From: Chloroflexota bacterium | GTDB taxonomy: Bacteria > Chloroflexota > Limnocylindria > P2-11E | Length of the DNA stretch: 33,671 nt | Direction of reading: 5' to 3' | Assembly (NCBI GenBank): GCA_005883625.1 | Contig: VBDU01000061.1 | Span: 1-33,671, forward strand | In this document: piece by piece, positions 15,175 through 23,451 of the stretch | Layout: each line of letters begins with the position of its first letter | Position numbering within the stretch: the first letter of the stretch is position 1 | Program-made: the position numbers and the translations under genes | The notes under the pieces: model-generated | Database searches by the model: none | The model's input: only the letters and a program-made list of their open reading frames with translations | What the model was told of the DNA's origin: nothing

Positions 15175-16026
15175 TCAGTCCGGCGACTGCGCATTGATGC
15201 GCTGCTCGACACGCGCGCGGTCGGCGAGCCCGTCGATGCCGACGGCCTCCACCGCGAACGACGCGACCGCGTTCGCGAAGCGCGCCGCCTCGACGAGGTC
15301 GCGCCCGTCCGCGAGCGCGAGCCCCAGCCCCGCGGCGAACGCGTCCCCTGCTCCCGTCGGATCGACGACGGCGTCCGCGGCAAAGCCCGGCACGACGACG
15401 TCGCGCCCGTCGCGAAGGATGAGCGCCCCGCGCTCGGCGATCGTCACGATGACCGGGGCGACCGCGGACCAGCGCCGCGCCGTGTCGACGTCGCCGCCCA
15501 GGTCCTCCTCGCTCAGAACCGCGACGCTCACCTGCGGGAGCACCTCGGACGCCTCGTCCCAGTCGCGGCGGCGCACGGTGCCGTCGGCGTCCCACGTCCG
15601 CAGATAGCCCTGCGCGACGAGGACCCGGGGCGCGCCCGCGAACACGCCGAAGAGCGAGCGGTCGAGCTCGTGCGCGATCGACGCGAAGACGACGCTCCGC
15701 GTCTCGCGGACGTCCGCCGGCAGCGCCTCCGCCGCGATGCCCTTGGCGCGCGCCTTGAGGCGCAGCTGGCGCTTGCCGTCGACGTAGCGGAAGGCGAAGG
15801 TCGTCGTCACCTCGCTCTGCAGCGCGTGGAGCGTGATGCCGAGCCGTGCGCAACGGTCCGCGAGTCGCTCGCGCTCGTGGGGGCCGACGCGCGTCACGAG
15901 CGCGGCGCGCGCGCCGAAACGCGCGGCGGCGGCGGCCGCATAGACCGCGGTGCCCCCGATGCGCCACTCGGGATCGCCCGCGAACTCGTCGCGCGCCGCG
16001 TGCCCGATCGTGACGAGGTCGTACAT
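15175..16026 (-). CDS. PfkB-family sugar/nucleoside kinase
   Basis: A 283-aa ribokinase-fold kinase, slightly short but complete. Seen: the N-terminal RIGGTAVYAAAAAARFG (about 22-38; the GG motif of PfkB signature 1) and DPTGAGDAFAAGL (about 221-233), with the catalytic Asp and the anion hole GAGD. It phosphorylates a hydroxyl of a sugar, nucleoside or related compound using ATP; no substrate can be assigned. It is the last gene of the long minus-strand operon: ATG 16026 is 2 nt after the ychF stop. It converges on the ABC permease gene. Confidence 0.85.
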   Translation of the reverse strand: MYDLVTIGHAARDEFAGDPEWRIGGTAVYAAAAAARFGARAALVTRVGPHERERLADRCARLGITLHALQSEVTTTFAFRYVDGKRQLRLKARAKGIAAEALPADVRETRSVVFASIAHELDRSLFGVFAGAPRVLVAQGYLRTWDADGTVRRRDWDEASEVLPQVSVAVLSEEDLGGDVDTARRWSAVAPVIVTIAERGALILRDGRDVVVPGFAADAVVDPTGAGDAFAAGLGLALADGRDLVEAARFANAVASFAVEAVGIDGLADRARVEQRINAQSPD

Positions 16027-16028
16027 GC

Positions 16029-17135
16029 CTAGACGCTGAAAAGCACGTGGAAGACTTCGCCGTCCTTCACGAGGTAATCACGCCCCTCCGTCCGCATGAT
16101 CCCTTGCTTCTTCGCGTTGGCCTCCGACCCCGCCGCCAGCAGCTTCTCCCACTCGATGACCTCGGCGCGGATGAAGCCGCGCTCGAGGTCGGAGTGGATC
16201 GCGCCGGCCGCCTGCTGGGCGCGCGTCCCGGCGGGGATCGTCCAGGCACGGACCTCGTCCGGCCCGACGGTGAAGAAGGAGATGAGCCCGAGGAGCTCGT
16301 AGGTCGCGCGGATGAGCCGGTCGAGCGCCGGCTCGGCGAGGCCGAGGTCGGCCCGGAACGCGGCGGCCTCGTCGGGCGGGAGCTCGGCGATCTCGCTCTC
16401 GATCTTCGCGCACACCGGGACGACCGCGGTCGCGCGGTGCTTCCCGGTCGCGGCGCGGAGGGGTGCGAGGACCGTGTCGGGCCTTCCCACGTCCGCCTCG
16501 TCGAGGTTCGCCGCGACGAGGGTCGGCATGAGCGTGAGGAAGCGGAACCCGCGCATGACGCGGAGCTCCTCGGCGTCGAAGTCCACGTCGCGCAGCGGGC
16601 GCTCCGCGTCGAGTGCCGACCGGGCGTGCTCGAGGACAGCCTTCTCGCGCTCCTTCGCGTCGCGCTCGGCGCCCTTTGCCGAGCGGAGCTCCGGCTCGAG
16701 CCGCTCGAGCCTTCGCTCCACGACGGCGTGGTCCGCGAAGAGCAGCTCGAGCTCGAGGGTGGCGAGGTCGCGCGCCGGATCGACCGTGCCCTCGACGTGC
16801 GGGACCGCGGCATCGGCGAACGCGCGCACGACGTGCACGAGCGCGTCGGCGGTGCGGAGGTCGCCGAGCTTCTGCGCGGAGATCGCCTGCCCGGGCGCGG
16901 CGGGCTTCGCGAGGCCGAGGTCGCGGTACGTGATCTCGGCGTGCGTCGTCTTCTTCGGCTGGAACAGCGGGGCGAGCCGGTCGACGCGCTCGTCGGGTAC
17001 CTTCGCGACCCCGACGTTCGTCTCGGCCTCGGCTCCCGCGAAGCCGCCGGTCGCCGCGTGCGCGCCGGTGAGCAGGTTGAAGAGCGTCGTCTTCCCGACG
17101 TACGGCAGGCCGGTGATCGCGGAGGTGAGACCCAA
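16029..17135 (-). CDS. ychF: Redox-regulated/ribosome-associated ATPase YchF (OLA1 family)
   Basis: A 368-aa Obg-related P-loop NTPase. Seen: G1 GLPYVGKTTLF (residues 9-19; Asn and Ser of the usual NVGKS are replaced by Tyr and Thr), the switch region GAEAETNVGVAKVPDERVD, NLDE (NxxE instead of NKxD, the feature that makes YchF prefer ATP), a central coiled coil (about 135-180) and a C-terminal TGS domain (FFTVGPDEVRAWTIPAGTRA). The start is TTG 17135, 3 nt after the murI stop; no better start keeps the G1 motif, and no clear Shine-Dalgarno is seen. It lies in a gapless operon between murI and a PfkB kinase. Confidence 0.92.
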   Translation of the reverse strand: MGLTSAITGLPYVGKTTLFNLLTGAHAATGGFAGAEAETNVGVAKVPDERVDRLAPLFQPKKTTHAEITYRDLGLAKPAAPGQAISAQKLGDLRTADALVHVVRAFADAAVPHVEGTVDPARDLATLELELLFADHAVVERRLERLEPELRSAKGAERDAKEREKAVLEHARSALDAERPLRDVDFDAEELRVMRGFRFLTLMPTLVAANLDEADVGRPDTVLAPLRAATGKHRATAVVPVCAKIESEIAELPPDEAAAFRADLGLAEPALDRLIRATYELLGLISFFTVGPDEVRAWTIPAGTRAQQAAGAIHSDLERGFIRAEVIEWEKLLAAGSEANAKKQGIMRTEGRDYLVKDGEVFHVLFSV

Positions 17136-17138
17136 GGG

Positions 17139-17957
17139 CTAGAGCGTCGTCTCGTGGACCGGTACGTCCTCGCCGAAGAGCCGGCGCGCGATCGCGGCGA
17201 AGCGCTCCCGTGAGCCGGTGGCGTGCACCTCGTGGAGCGCGCCCTTCTCGCCGCGGACGAGCCGATGCGACGAGAGGACCTCACGGACGGCGAGGGCGGT
17301 CGTGGTCGCCGAATCGACGACCCGCACGCCCGCGCCGGCGACCTTCTCGATGCGCGCGCGCAGGAACGGGTAGTGCGTGCAGCCGAGGAGGAGCGTGTCG
17401 ACCGCGGGCCGCACGACCGCTCCCTCCGTGAGGAGCGGCTCGACGTACTCGCGCACCGCGGCCTCGGCCTCGTCGGTATCGGCCTTGCCGGCCTCGACGA
17501 GCGGGACGAGCCGCGGGCAGGCCTGCTGGATCACGTCGACGAGCGGGTCCAGGTCGCGCAGCGCGCGGACGTACGCGCCGGAGCGCACCGTGAGCGTGGT
17601 GCCGAGGACGCCCACCGCGCGGCGGGCGGTCGCCGTGAGCGCCGCCGCCGCGCCCGGCCGCACGACGCCGATGACCGGCACCGCGGACTCGTCGCGCACC
17701 GCCTCGAGCGCCACCGCGGTCGCCGTGTTGCACGCGATGACGACAAGCTTGCAGCCGTGCCGACCGAACCAACGAAGGGCCTCGCGCGTGAAGCTGACGA
17801 CCTCCGCGGGCTCGCGCGGGCCGTACGGCATGCGCGCTTCGTCGCCGAGATAGATGGTCGCCTCGTCGGGCAGCTGGCGCCGCAGCTCGCGGAGCACGGT
17901 GAGACCGCCCACCCCGGAGTCGAACACGCCGATCGGCGCGTCTGCGCGAGCCGCTAT
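17139..17957 (-). CDS. murI: Glutamate racemase MurI, non-canonical start
   Basis: MurI interconverts L- and D-glutamate for peptidoglycan. Seen: PIGVFDSGVGGLTVLREL (catalytic Asp and substrate loop), YLGDEARMPYGPRE, VIACNTATA with the first catalytic Cys, and LLLGCTHYPFLR with the second Cys. Length is normal. Start problem: no ATG, GTG or TTG lies between the CpaE stop region and the essential IGVFDSG loop. The only standard upstream start, at 18617, would lie deep inside cpaE. ATA at 17957 overlaps the cpaE TAG (ATAG), the same geometry as the GTGA/ATGA overlaps of its neighbours, and gives a natural N-terminus (AARADAPIGVFDSG). The context with D-aminoacylase and DgcN/DgcA-like genes fits D-glutamate metabolism. 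Confidence 0.9.
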   Translation of the reverse strand: MAARADAPIGVFDSGVGGLTVLRELRRQLPDEATIYLGDEARMPYGPREPAEVVSFTREALRWFGRHGCKLVVIACNTATAVALEAVRDESAVPVIGVVRPGAAAALTATARRAVGVLGTTLTVRSGAYVRALRDLDPLVDVIQQACPRLVPLVEAGKADTDEAEAAVREYVEPLLTEGAVVRPAVDTLLLGCTHYPFLRARIEKVAGAGVRVVDSATTTALAVREVLSSHRLVRGEKGALHEVHATGSRERFAAIARRLFGEDVPVHETTL

Positions 17958-19060
17958 TTGCGCTGCTGGGTGACGAGCCCGTTCGCGAACGCGTCCATCG
18001 CCTTCGCGATCGGCGTGTTCTGCTGCGCCAGCACGAACGGCTGCTGCTTGTTGAGCGACTCGCTCACCGTCTTCCAGTCCGTCGGGATCTCCGCGACGAC
18101 CGGCAGGTTGAGCGCGTGCTCGAGCCCGCCCTTCGACATCCCCGCCGCGGTGTCCGCCTGGTTCACGACGAGGAGGATCGGCTTCGCGCCCTTGTAGCCG
18201 AGCGCCTCGAACGTGTCGATCGCGGCGCGCGCGTTGTTGACCGACGCCGCCATGTACGTGACGACGAGCAGGATGAGGTTCGCGGCATCGAGGATCGCGA
18301 GCGTGTCGTCGGCCAGCCGCGACGGACAGTCGACGATCACATAGTCGTGGTTCTCCGCGAGCAGCTGCATCGCCGTCGCGATGTCCGGCGGCTGCATGAG
18401 CTCGGCCTCCTCGGGCCGCGGCGGGCCGAGCAGGACCGCCACACCGCTCGGGCCCTCCCAGAGGATCTCCGAGAGCGACGTGCGCATCGCCTGCCCTGTC
18501 GGGAGATCGACGATCGAGCGCGTGTTCGGGGGGACCTGCAGGACGTGGCGTACGGAGCCGAACTGCATGACGCCATCCATGAGCGCGACGGCGTGACCGC
18601 GTCGGCGGAGGACGCACGCGAGGTTCACCGAGAGCATGGTCTTGCCGGAGCCGCCCTTCGGCGAGTACACCGCGATCATCTTCCCGCGCACGCGCGTCGC
18701 GGCCTTGCCGCCGACGCCGAGCGCGACCGCGAGCTCGTTCGCCCCGCCCGGCAGGACGAAGACCGCATCGATGCCCTCGTCCGGTCGCGGGTCGACCGGC
18801 CGCTGCGGCACGGTGACGATCACGACGCGCGTACCCGGCGACGCGGAGCGGATCCGCTTCGCGATGTCGAACCCCGTCACCTTCCCCTGCAGGAGCGCGT
18901 CGATGAGGACGACGTCGGGCTTCTCGGTGGAGACCTGCGCGATCGCCTGGTCGGCCTGGCTCTGGACGCCCGCGACCTCCACCTCCTGCTCGCGCGCGAG
19001 CATCGACTGGAGGTGCTGTGCGACCTGGGGAAGATCCTCGATGAGGAGGACGCGCTTCAT
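17954..19060 (-). CDS. CpaE-like protein: receiver-like domain plus MinD/ParA-type ATPase
   Basis: A 368-aa protein. Residues 1-115 form a CheY-like domain (MKRVLLIEDLPQVAQHLQSM, VVLIDALLQG with the acceptor-position Asp). The C-terminal part is a deviant-Walker ATPase: YSPKGGSGKTMLSVNLA (KGGxGKT, with the signature first Lys), DYVIVDCPSRLADDTLA (Walker B) and ILLVVNQAD. In pilus systems CpaE localises Tad/Flp pilus assembly at a pole, but no other pilus gene is nearby, so the partner is unknown. The ATG at 19060 overlaps the DUF1461 stop (ATGA), and TAGACT 9 nt upstream could also give an internal leaderless promoter. The stop TAG overlaps the inferred murI start. Confidence 0.85.
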   Translation of the reverse strand: MKRVLLIEDLPQVAQHLQSMLAREQEVEVAGVQSQADQAIAQVSTEKPDVVLIDALLQGKVTGFDIAKRIRSASPGTRVVIVTVPQRPVDPRPDEGIDAVFVLPGGANELAVALGVGGKAATRVRGKMIAVYSPKGGSGKTMLSVNLACVLRRRGHAVALMDGVMQFGSVRHVLQVPPNTRSIVDLPTGQAMRTSLSEILWEGPSGVAVLLGPPRPEEAELMQPPDIATAMQLLAENHDYVIVDCPSRLADDTLAILDAANLILLVVTYMAASVNNARAAIDTFEALGYKGAKPILLVVNQADTAAGMSKGGLEHALNLPVVAEIPTDWKTVSESLNKQQPFVLAQQNTPIAKAMDAFANGLVTQQRK

Positions 19061-19755
19061 CGCGCCCGCAGTCTACGTAAGGCGAGCGCGCACGTCCCGG
19101 CGACGACCCCTCCGACCGCGACGACGGATCCGGCGACGAGCCCCGTTATGCCCTGCCAGTACCAATCCGGGTACAGGCGGATGAGGTTGCTCGACGCGGG
19201 ATCGAAGAGGAAGTTCCCCTGCGGAAAGAACACCTCGTGGAAGAGCAGGAAGAGCGGATCGAAGGCGACCGCGGCGACGACCCCGACGACGAGGACGCCG
19301 ATCGTCGCCGCGAGCGCGCCGTCGCGTACGAGGCGCAGCGCATCACGGCGGACCAACGCGCGCTGGAGCCGGATCGCGAGCACGACGACCGCGACGGCGA
19401 GGACTACTTTCGCGCCGTCGAAAACGCGACGCACGTCGGCCATGTGCGCGTACTCGGCGCGCGTGAAGACCTCTCGGCCGAAGCTGCTGGGCGGATCCGT
19501 TTGCGCTCCGGTCACGTAGGCCACCCACTGTGCATCCCAAGCGCGCATGACTTCGACGGACACCTGTCCCCCGCCGAAGCAGCCCCCGGCCGGGGGAGGA
19601 CACGGGTCGTGGCTCACGTAGGTCATGCCCGTCACGCCATTCGCGTTCGCGAGCCAGGCGTACGGACCGTCGCCACTCCAGAGGAACGCGAACGTGACGA
19701 GACCGGCGAGCGCGAACGCGACGGCGAAGATCGCGACCTCGAGACGGCGGATCAC
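19057..19755 (-). CDS. DUF1461 integral membrane protein
   Basis: A 232-aa membrane protein of the DUF1461/TIGR01906 family. Seen: TM1 near the N-terminus (VAIFAVAFALAGLVTFAFL), a loop with FTRAEYAHMADVRRVFDGAK that matches the 'E..HM.DV...' motif of the family, two further hydrophobic segments, then FHEVFFPQGNFLFDPASSNL and RLYPDWYW, the conserved 'FHxxFFPxGNWxFDP...LIRLYP' signature, and a last TM. Function is unknown. Odd for the family: a Cys/Gly/Pro-rich insert after TM1 (CPPPAGGCFGGG). GTG 19755 overlaps the racemase gene stop (GTGA); its own stop overlaps the cpaE ATG. Confidence 0.85.
   Translation of the reverse strand: MIRRLEVAIFAVAFALAGLVTFAFLWSGDGPYAWLANANGVTGMTYVSHDPCPPPAGGCFGGGQVSVEVMRAWDAQWVAYVTGAQTDPPSSFGREVFTRAEYAHMADVRRVFDGAKVVLAVAVVVLAIRLQRALVRRDALRLVRDGALAATIGVLVVGVVAAVAFDPLFLLFHEVFFPQGNFLFDPASSNLIRLYPDWYWQGITGLVAGSVVAVGGVVAGTCALALRRLRAR
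19061..19075 (-). promoter_or_regulatory. Possible internal -10 box before the cpaE-like gene
   Basis: TAGACT (19075-19070, minus) lies 9 nt before the ATG at 19060, inside the end of the DUF1461 gene. Same box and spacing as at operon starts, so an internal promoter is possible; translation coupling through ATGA is the alternative. Confidence 0.35.
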
Positions 19756-20771
19756 ACCGGGATCGCGCCGAGGCCGGGCCGGTCGGGGAAGACGAACCGG
19801 CCGCGCTCGACCGCGACCGCGCGGAAGGGGTCGTCGCTGATGAGGAGATTGCCGTCGAGGTCCGCCCACTCGACCGCGGGGGCGAGGTGCGCGGCCGCGG
19901 CGATGGCGACGCTCGTCTCGGCGGCGCGGCAGCCGAGCATGACCTTGAGGCCGCGCTCGTGCGCGGCCGCGATCATCGCGCGCGCCTCGCCGATGCCGCC
20001 GCACTTCTGCAGCTTCACGTTGATCCCGTCGCAGGCGCCGGCGAGGCGCGGGACATCGCGAGCGCGCACCGCGGCCTCGTCGACGACGATCGGGAGCGGC
20101 GAGCGCTCCCGCACGCGCAGCAGGCCCTCGAGGTCGTCCGGCGCGATCGGCTGCTCGACGAACTCGATGCCGAACGGCACGAGCCGATCGATGCGGCGCG
20201 GCGCCTCGTCGGCCGTCCAGGCGGCGTTCGGGTCGACGCGGATCGCGCCGTTGTACCGCTCCCGGATCGCTCGGAGGATCGCGACCTCGTCGCCGGCGCC
20301 GAGCTTCACCTTGAGCACCGAGAAGCCCTTCGCCGCGGCGGCGGCCGCGCGCTCGGCCATCACCTCCGGCTCCGCAAGGCCGATGGTGAACGAGGTCGGT
20401 GGCGGCTCGGCCGGCGCGAGCCCGAGGAACGCGCGGAGCGGCACGCCCGCGGCCTGCGCCGCACGGTCGTGTGCGAGCACGTCGATCGCGCAGCACGCGG
20501 CGCCGCCGTGCGGGAAACGCTCGTCGAGGCGCGCCTTCAGCGTCGCGAGGTCCTGCGGGTCGTCCGGAATGAGCGCCACGCTGTCGCGGACCGCGCGGGC
20601 GACGGCGTCGGCATCCTCACCGAAGAACGCGTCCGGCACGCCCTCCCCGCGCGAAACACGCTCCCCCTCGCGCGCCTCGACGAGGACCACCTTCTTCGTC
20701 GTGAGCGTGGCGCGCGAGATCGCGAAGGGCACTGTGAGGTGCAGCTCGACCGTGCGGACGGTCGCGTTCAT
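19752..20771 (-). CDS. Enolase-superfamily racemase/epimerase (dipeptide epimerase or DgcA-like)
   Basis: A 339-aa mandelate-racemase-type enzyme. Seen: the catalytic KxK in FSVLKVKLG (about 175-183), metal ligands in RVDPNAAW, EFVEQPI and VVDEAA, the second catalytic Lys in INVKLQKCGG, and the C-terminal EWADLDGNLL typical of L-Ala-D/L-Glu epimerases. Family members epimerise dipeptides from murein; close relatives (DgcA) racemise N-acetyl-glutamate. The gene directly follows a DUF1611 gene (ATGA overlap at 20771), the pairing described for DgcN-DgcA D-glutamate catabolism, so that role is a strong alternative to dipeptide epimerase. Sequence alone does not choose between them. Confidence 0.88.
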   Translation of the reverse strand: MNATVRTVELHLTVPFAISRATLTTKKVVLVEAREGERVSRGEGVPDAFFGEDADAVARAVRDSVALIPDDPQDLATLKARLDERFPHGGAACCAIDVLAHDRAAQAAGVPLRAFLGLAPAEPPPTSFTIGLAEPEVMAERAAAAAAKGFSVLKVKLGAGDEVAILRAIRERYNGAIRVDPNAAWTADEAPRRIDRLVPFGIEFVEQPIAPDDLEGLLRVRERSPLPIVVDEAAVRARDVPRLAGACDGINVKLQKCGGIGEARAMIAAAHERGLKVMLGCRAAETSVAIAAAAHLAPAVEWADLDGNLLISDDPFRAVAVERGRFVFPDRPGLGAIPV

Positions 20772-21871
20772 CGAGCGGCCGCCAGCAGGGCCCGAGCGAG
20801 GCGGTCTCCGCCGGCCGCGCCCTCGCGGATCGGGTCCGCGGCGGGAAGGCCGGTCTCGGCCGCGGCCTGCGCGACGGCGCGCGCCGCGGACCGCTCGTCG
20901 AGCGCCGCCGTATTGAGCGCGACCGCGACGACCGGGATGCGCGGCGAGCCTGGCGGGCGCGACCAGAGCGCGGCGTCCTCGTAGATGCGGAGGAGCTCGC
21001 CGAACGTCCGCAGCGGCAGCTCGTCGTGCGCCTTCACCGCGGCGCGCGTGCTGTCGTGGCACAGCACCATGAGGTCGGGCGCGCTCCCGTGGATGAGTCC
21101 CAGGGTGACCCCCGAGAAGCCGGGGTGCGTGAGCGAGCCCTGGCCTTCCACGACGACCCAATCGGCCTCCTCGGCGGCGTCGCACGTGATGCGCTCGGCG
21201 GCGCCCGCGACGAAGTCGGAGACGACGGCGTCCACCGCGATCCCGCTCCCCGCGATCGCGATCCCCGTCTGACCGGTCGCCACGAACGCGGCGCACTCCC
21301 CCGCCCGGCGCAGCGCGGCGACAAGCTCGAGCGCGGCCGTCATCTTCCCCACCGCCGCGTCCGAGCCCACGGTGAGCACGACGTGCGCGCCCGTCCTGCG
21401 CCGCCGGTGACCGCCGATCTCGAGATCGGCCGGCGGCTCGCGCAGCTCGCGCACCGTCGCCCTGCCTCGCGTCGCTGCGGCGGCCAGCGCGGGGTCCGAG
21501 AGCACGCGCTCGTGGAGGCCGTTCCATACCGCGACGCCGCGCTCGAGCGCGGCGGCGAGGGCCGGCCGGTACTCATCGGGGATGCGCCCGCCGGCGGCCG
21601 CGGTCCCGATGAGGAGGACCGTCGCGCCGCGCGCGAGCGCCGTCGGCACGTCCGCGACGACAGGGACGCCCCTCCCAACGCCGACGCACTCGGCCGCGTC
21701 CGTGCCGGCACGCGTCGAGTCCACGACCGCGACGACCTCGAACGGCGCGTAGCGCAGCACGCCGATCGCCGTCTTCGCCGTAGCGCGCGCGAACTGTCCC
21801 TCGGCGAGGATCGCCACTCGGGGGGCTCTGCCCCCCGGCCCCCGGCTCACGCCCCCCGGCCCCCGGGTCAC
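20768..21871 (-). CDS. DUF1611 family protein, DgcN-like (D-glutamate N-acetyltransferase candidate)
   Basis: A 367-aa protein with the two DUF1611 parts: a Rossmann-like N-terminal domain (VAILAEGQFARATAKTAIG, then VVAVVDSTRAG) and a P-loop-like C-terminal domain (LTVGSDAAVGKMTAALELV, about 165-183; VVVEGQGSLTHPGFSGVTLG). Characterised members, DgcN, N-acetylate D-glutamate. Starting at GTG 21871 (GTGA overlap with the D-aminoacylase stop), the first 19 residues are a 7-residue tandem repeat (TRGPGGV/SRGPGG) encoded by a GC-rich repeat. Conserved sequence begins at GTG 21817. I keep 21871 for the coupling but the shorter start is possible. Followed by the racemase gene with ATGA. Confidence 0.85.
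   Translation of the reverse strand: MTRGPGGVSRGPGGRAPRVAILAEGQFARATAKTAIGVLRYAPFEVVAVVDSTRAGTDAAECVGVGRGVPVVADVPTALARGATVLLIGTAAAGGRIPDEYRPALAAALERGVAVWNGLHERVLSDPALAAAATRGRATVRELREPPADLEIGGHRRRRTGAHVVLTVGSDAAVGKMTAALELVAALRRAGECAAFVATGQTGIAIAGSGIAVDAVVSDFVAGAAERITCDAAEEADWVVVEGQGSLTHPGFSGVTLGLIHGSAPDLMVLCHDSTRAAVKAHDELPLRTFGELLRIYEDAALWSRPPGSPRIPVVAVALNTAALDERSAARAVAQAAAETGLPAADPIREGAAGGDRLARALLAAAR
21818..21871 (-). repeat. GC-rich hairpin plus 21-bp tandem duplication at a gene start
   Basis: The minus strand has two adjacent 21-nt units beginning GTGACCCGGGGG and GTGAGCCGGGGG (21871-21851 and 21850-21830, one mismatch), then the hairpin GGGGGGC-AGA-GCCCCCC (21837-21821, whose 5' arm is shared with the second unit). 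Each unit carries its own in-frame GTG. The units are translated if the DUF1611 gene starts at 21871. The hairpin core recurs at 13626 and, degenerate, at 2898. Confidence 0.65.
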
Positions 21872-23451
21872 GCGCCGCCCAGGTCGCTCCCGAGGCGGAG
21901 GAAGCGACCGTGCCGCTCGGACGTGGTCTCGCCGTGCTCGATCGCGAGGCCGCCGTTGACGATGACGTGCTCGATCCCGATCGGGTACCGATGCGGATCG
22001 TCGTACGTCGCCGTATCGACGACACGTGCGGGATCGAAGACGACCAGGTCGGCGCGAGCGCCCTCACGCACGACACCCCGGTCATCGAGGCGCAGCCGGG
22101 ACGCGGTGAGCGAGGTCATCTTGCGCACGGCGTCGGCGAGCGTGAGGACCTGCTCGTCGCGAGCGTACCGGCCGAGCACCCGCGCGAAGGTCCCGTAGGA
22201 CCGCGGATGCGGCTTTCCGAACGACAGCGGGCCGTACGGCGCGTTCGCGCGCGAGTCGCTGCCGATGCAGACCCAGTCCTTCGCCATGACGTAGCGGACA
22301 TCGTCCTCGCTCATCGAGTGGTGGACGATGTCGACGGCGCCCTCGTGCTCGACGAGCGCGTCGCAGGTCCATTCGAGCGGATCGCGCCCGGCCTCGCGCG
22401 CCAGCTGCTCGACGCTCTTGCCGGCCCAGTCCGGATGCTTGCGGGCACGGGCGATCACGATGCGGTCCCACGCGCGGCCCGTCTCCACCTCCTCGCCGCG
22501 GATGCGCGCACGGATCGCGGGATCGGCGAGCCGCTCGCACATCTTCTGCGTGCCGCCTTCGTGCACCCAGTTCGGGATCGTCACCGCGAGGCCGGTGGAG
22601 GACGCGGTGTAGGGGTACTGGTCCGCCGTGACGTCGAGGCCCTCCCTGCGCGCGCGCTCGATGAGCGCCGTCGAGTCCTTCACTTTCCCCCAGTTGCGCT
22701 GGCCCGAGGCCTTGTGGTGCGACAGCTCGACGCGCACCTTGCTGCGCCGGCCGATCGCGAGGTTCTCTTCGACCGCGTCGAGGAGCTTGGCGCCCTCGTT
22801 GCGGATGTGGCTCGCGTAGAGGCCGCCTTTGTCGCGGACGACCGCGCAGAGCGAGGCGAGCTCGTCCGTCGTCCCGAACGCGCTCGGTGGATAGATGAGC
22901 CCCGACGCGAGGCCGACGGCGCCCTCGTCGAGCGAGCGCGCGAGGAGCTCCTTCATCCGCGCGAGCTCGGCCCCCGTCGGCGCCCGGTCCTCGGCGCCCA
23001 TCACGCAGGAGCGCAGGGTCCCGTGCCCGACGAACGAGCAGACGTTGATCGCGGGCTTCGCGCGATCGACCGCCGCCGCGTATTCCCCGAACGAGCGCCA
23101 CGTGCGCTTCACGTCGAGACGCGCGAGCTCGCGGTCGAGCTCCGCCTCGGCGAGCCCGCTCACCGGCGCCGACGAGCCGCCGCAGTTGCCGCAGACGACG
23201 AGCGTCACGCCCATGTGGACGGCGCTCTCCATGGCGTCGTTCACGAACATCGCTTCGTCGGAATGCGAGTGGATGTCGATGAACCCGGGAGCGATCGCGC
23301 GGCCGTCCGCGTCGATCTCGCGCGCGTCACCGTTCCGCTCCACGCGACCCACGCGCGCGATCCGGTCACCGGCGACGAGCACGTCCGCCGCGAACGGCGG
23401 CCGGCCGCTCCCGTCGTAGACCGTGCCACCGCGGAGGACGAGGTCGCTCAC
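21868..23451 (-). CDS. N-acyl-D-amino-acid deacylase (D-aminoacylase), amidohydrolase superfamily
   Basis: A 527-aa amidohydrolase that releases D-amino acids from N-acyl-D-amino acids or related D-peptides. Seen: the N-terminal beta-sandwich VLRGGTVYDGSGRPPFAADV, the metal motif GFIDIHSHSDEA (HxH), the Cys ligand region VVCGNCGGSSAP, LYASHIRNEG, VELSHHKASG, and the catalytic Asp in VCIGSDSRANA, followed by the typical end ADLVVFDPARVVDTATYDDP. The start is GTG 23451, which overlaps the methyltransferase stop (GTGA); frames extending further upstream are only the shadow of that gene. Its stop overlaps the DUF1611 GTG. It fits a D-amino-acid salvage operon with the racemase, DUF1611 and murI genes. 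Confidence 0.9.
   Translation of the reverse strand: MSDLVLRGGTVYDGSGRPPFAADVLVAGDRIARVGRVERNGDAREIDADGRAIAPGFIDIHSHSDEAMFVNDAMESAVHMGVTLVVCGNCGGSSAPVSGLAEAELDRELARLDVKRTWRSFGEYAAAVDRAKPAINVCSFVGHGTLRSCVMGAEDRAPTGAELARMKELLARSLDEGAVGLASGLIYPPSAFGTTDELASLCAVVRDKGGLYASHIRNEGAKLLDAVEENLAIGRRSKVRVELSHHKASGQRNWGKVKDSTALIERARREGLDVTADQYPYTASSTGLAVTIPNWVHEGGTQKMCERLADPAIRARIRGEEVETGRAWDRIVIARARKHPDWAGKSVEQLAREAGRDPLEWTCDALVEHEGAVDIVHHSMSEDDVRYVMAKDWVCIGSDSRANAPYGPLSFGKPHPRSYGTFARVLGRYARDEQVLTLADAVRKMTSLTASRLRLDDRGVVREGARADLVVFDPARVVDTATYDDPHRYPIGIEHVIVNGGLAIEHGETTSERHGRFLRLGSDLGGA

Noticed and set aside
17957..18617. MurI frame extended upstream to 18617
   Set aside because: That part is only the out-of-frame reading of the cpaE-like gene; a 220-residue Arg-rich extension has no counterpart in glutamate racemases.
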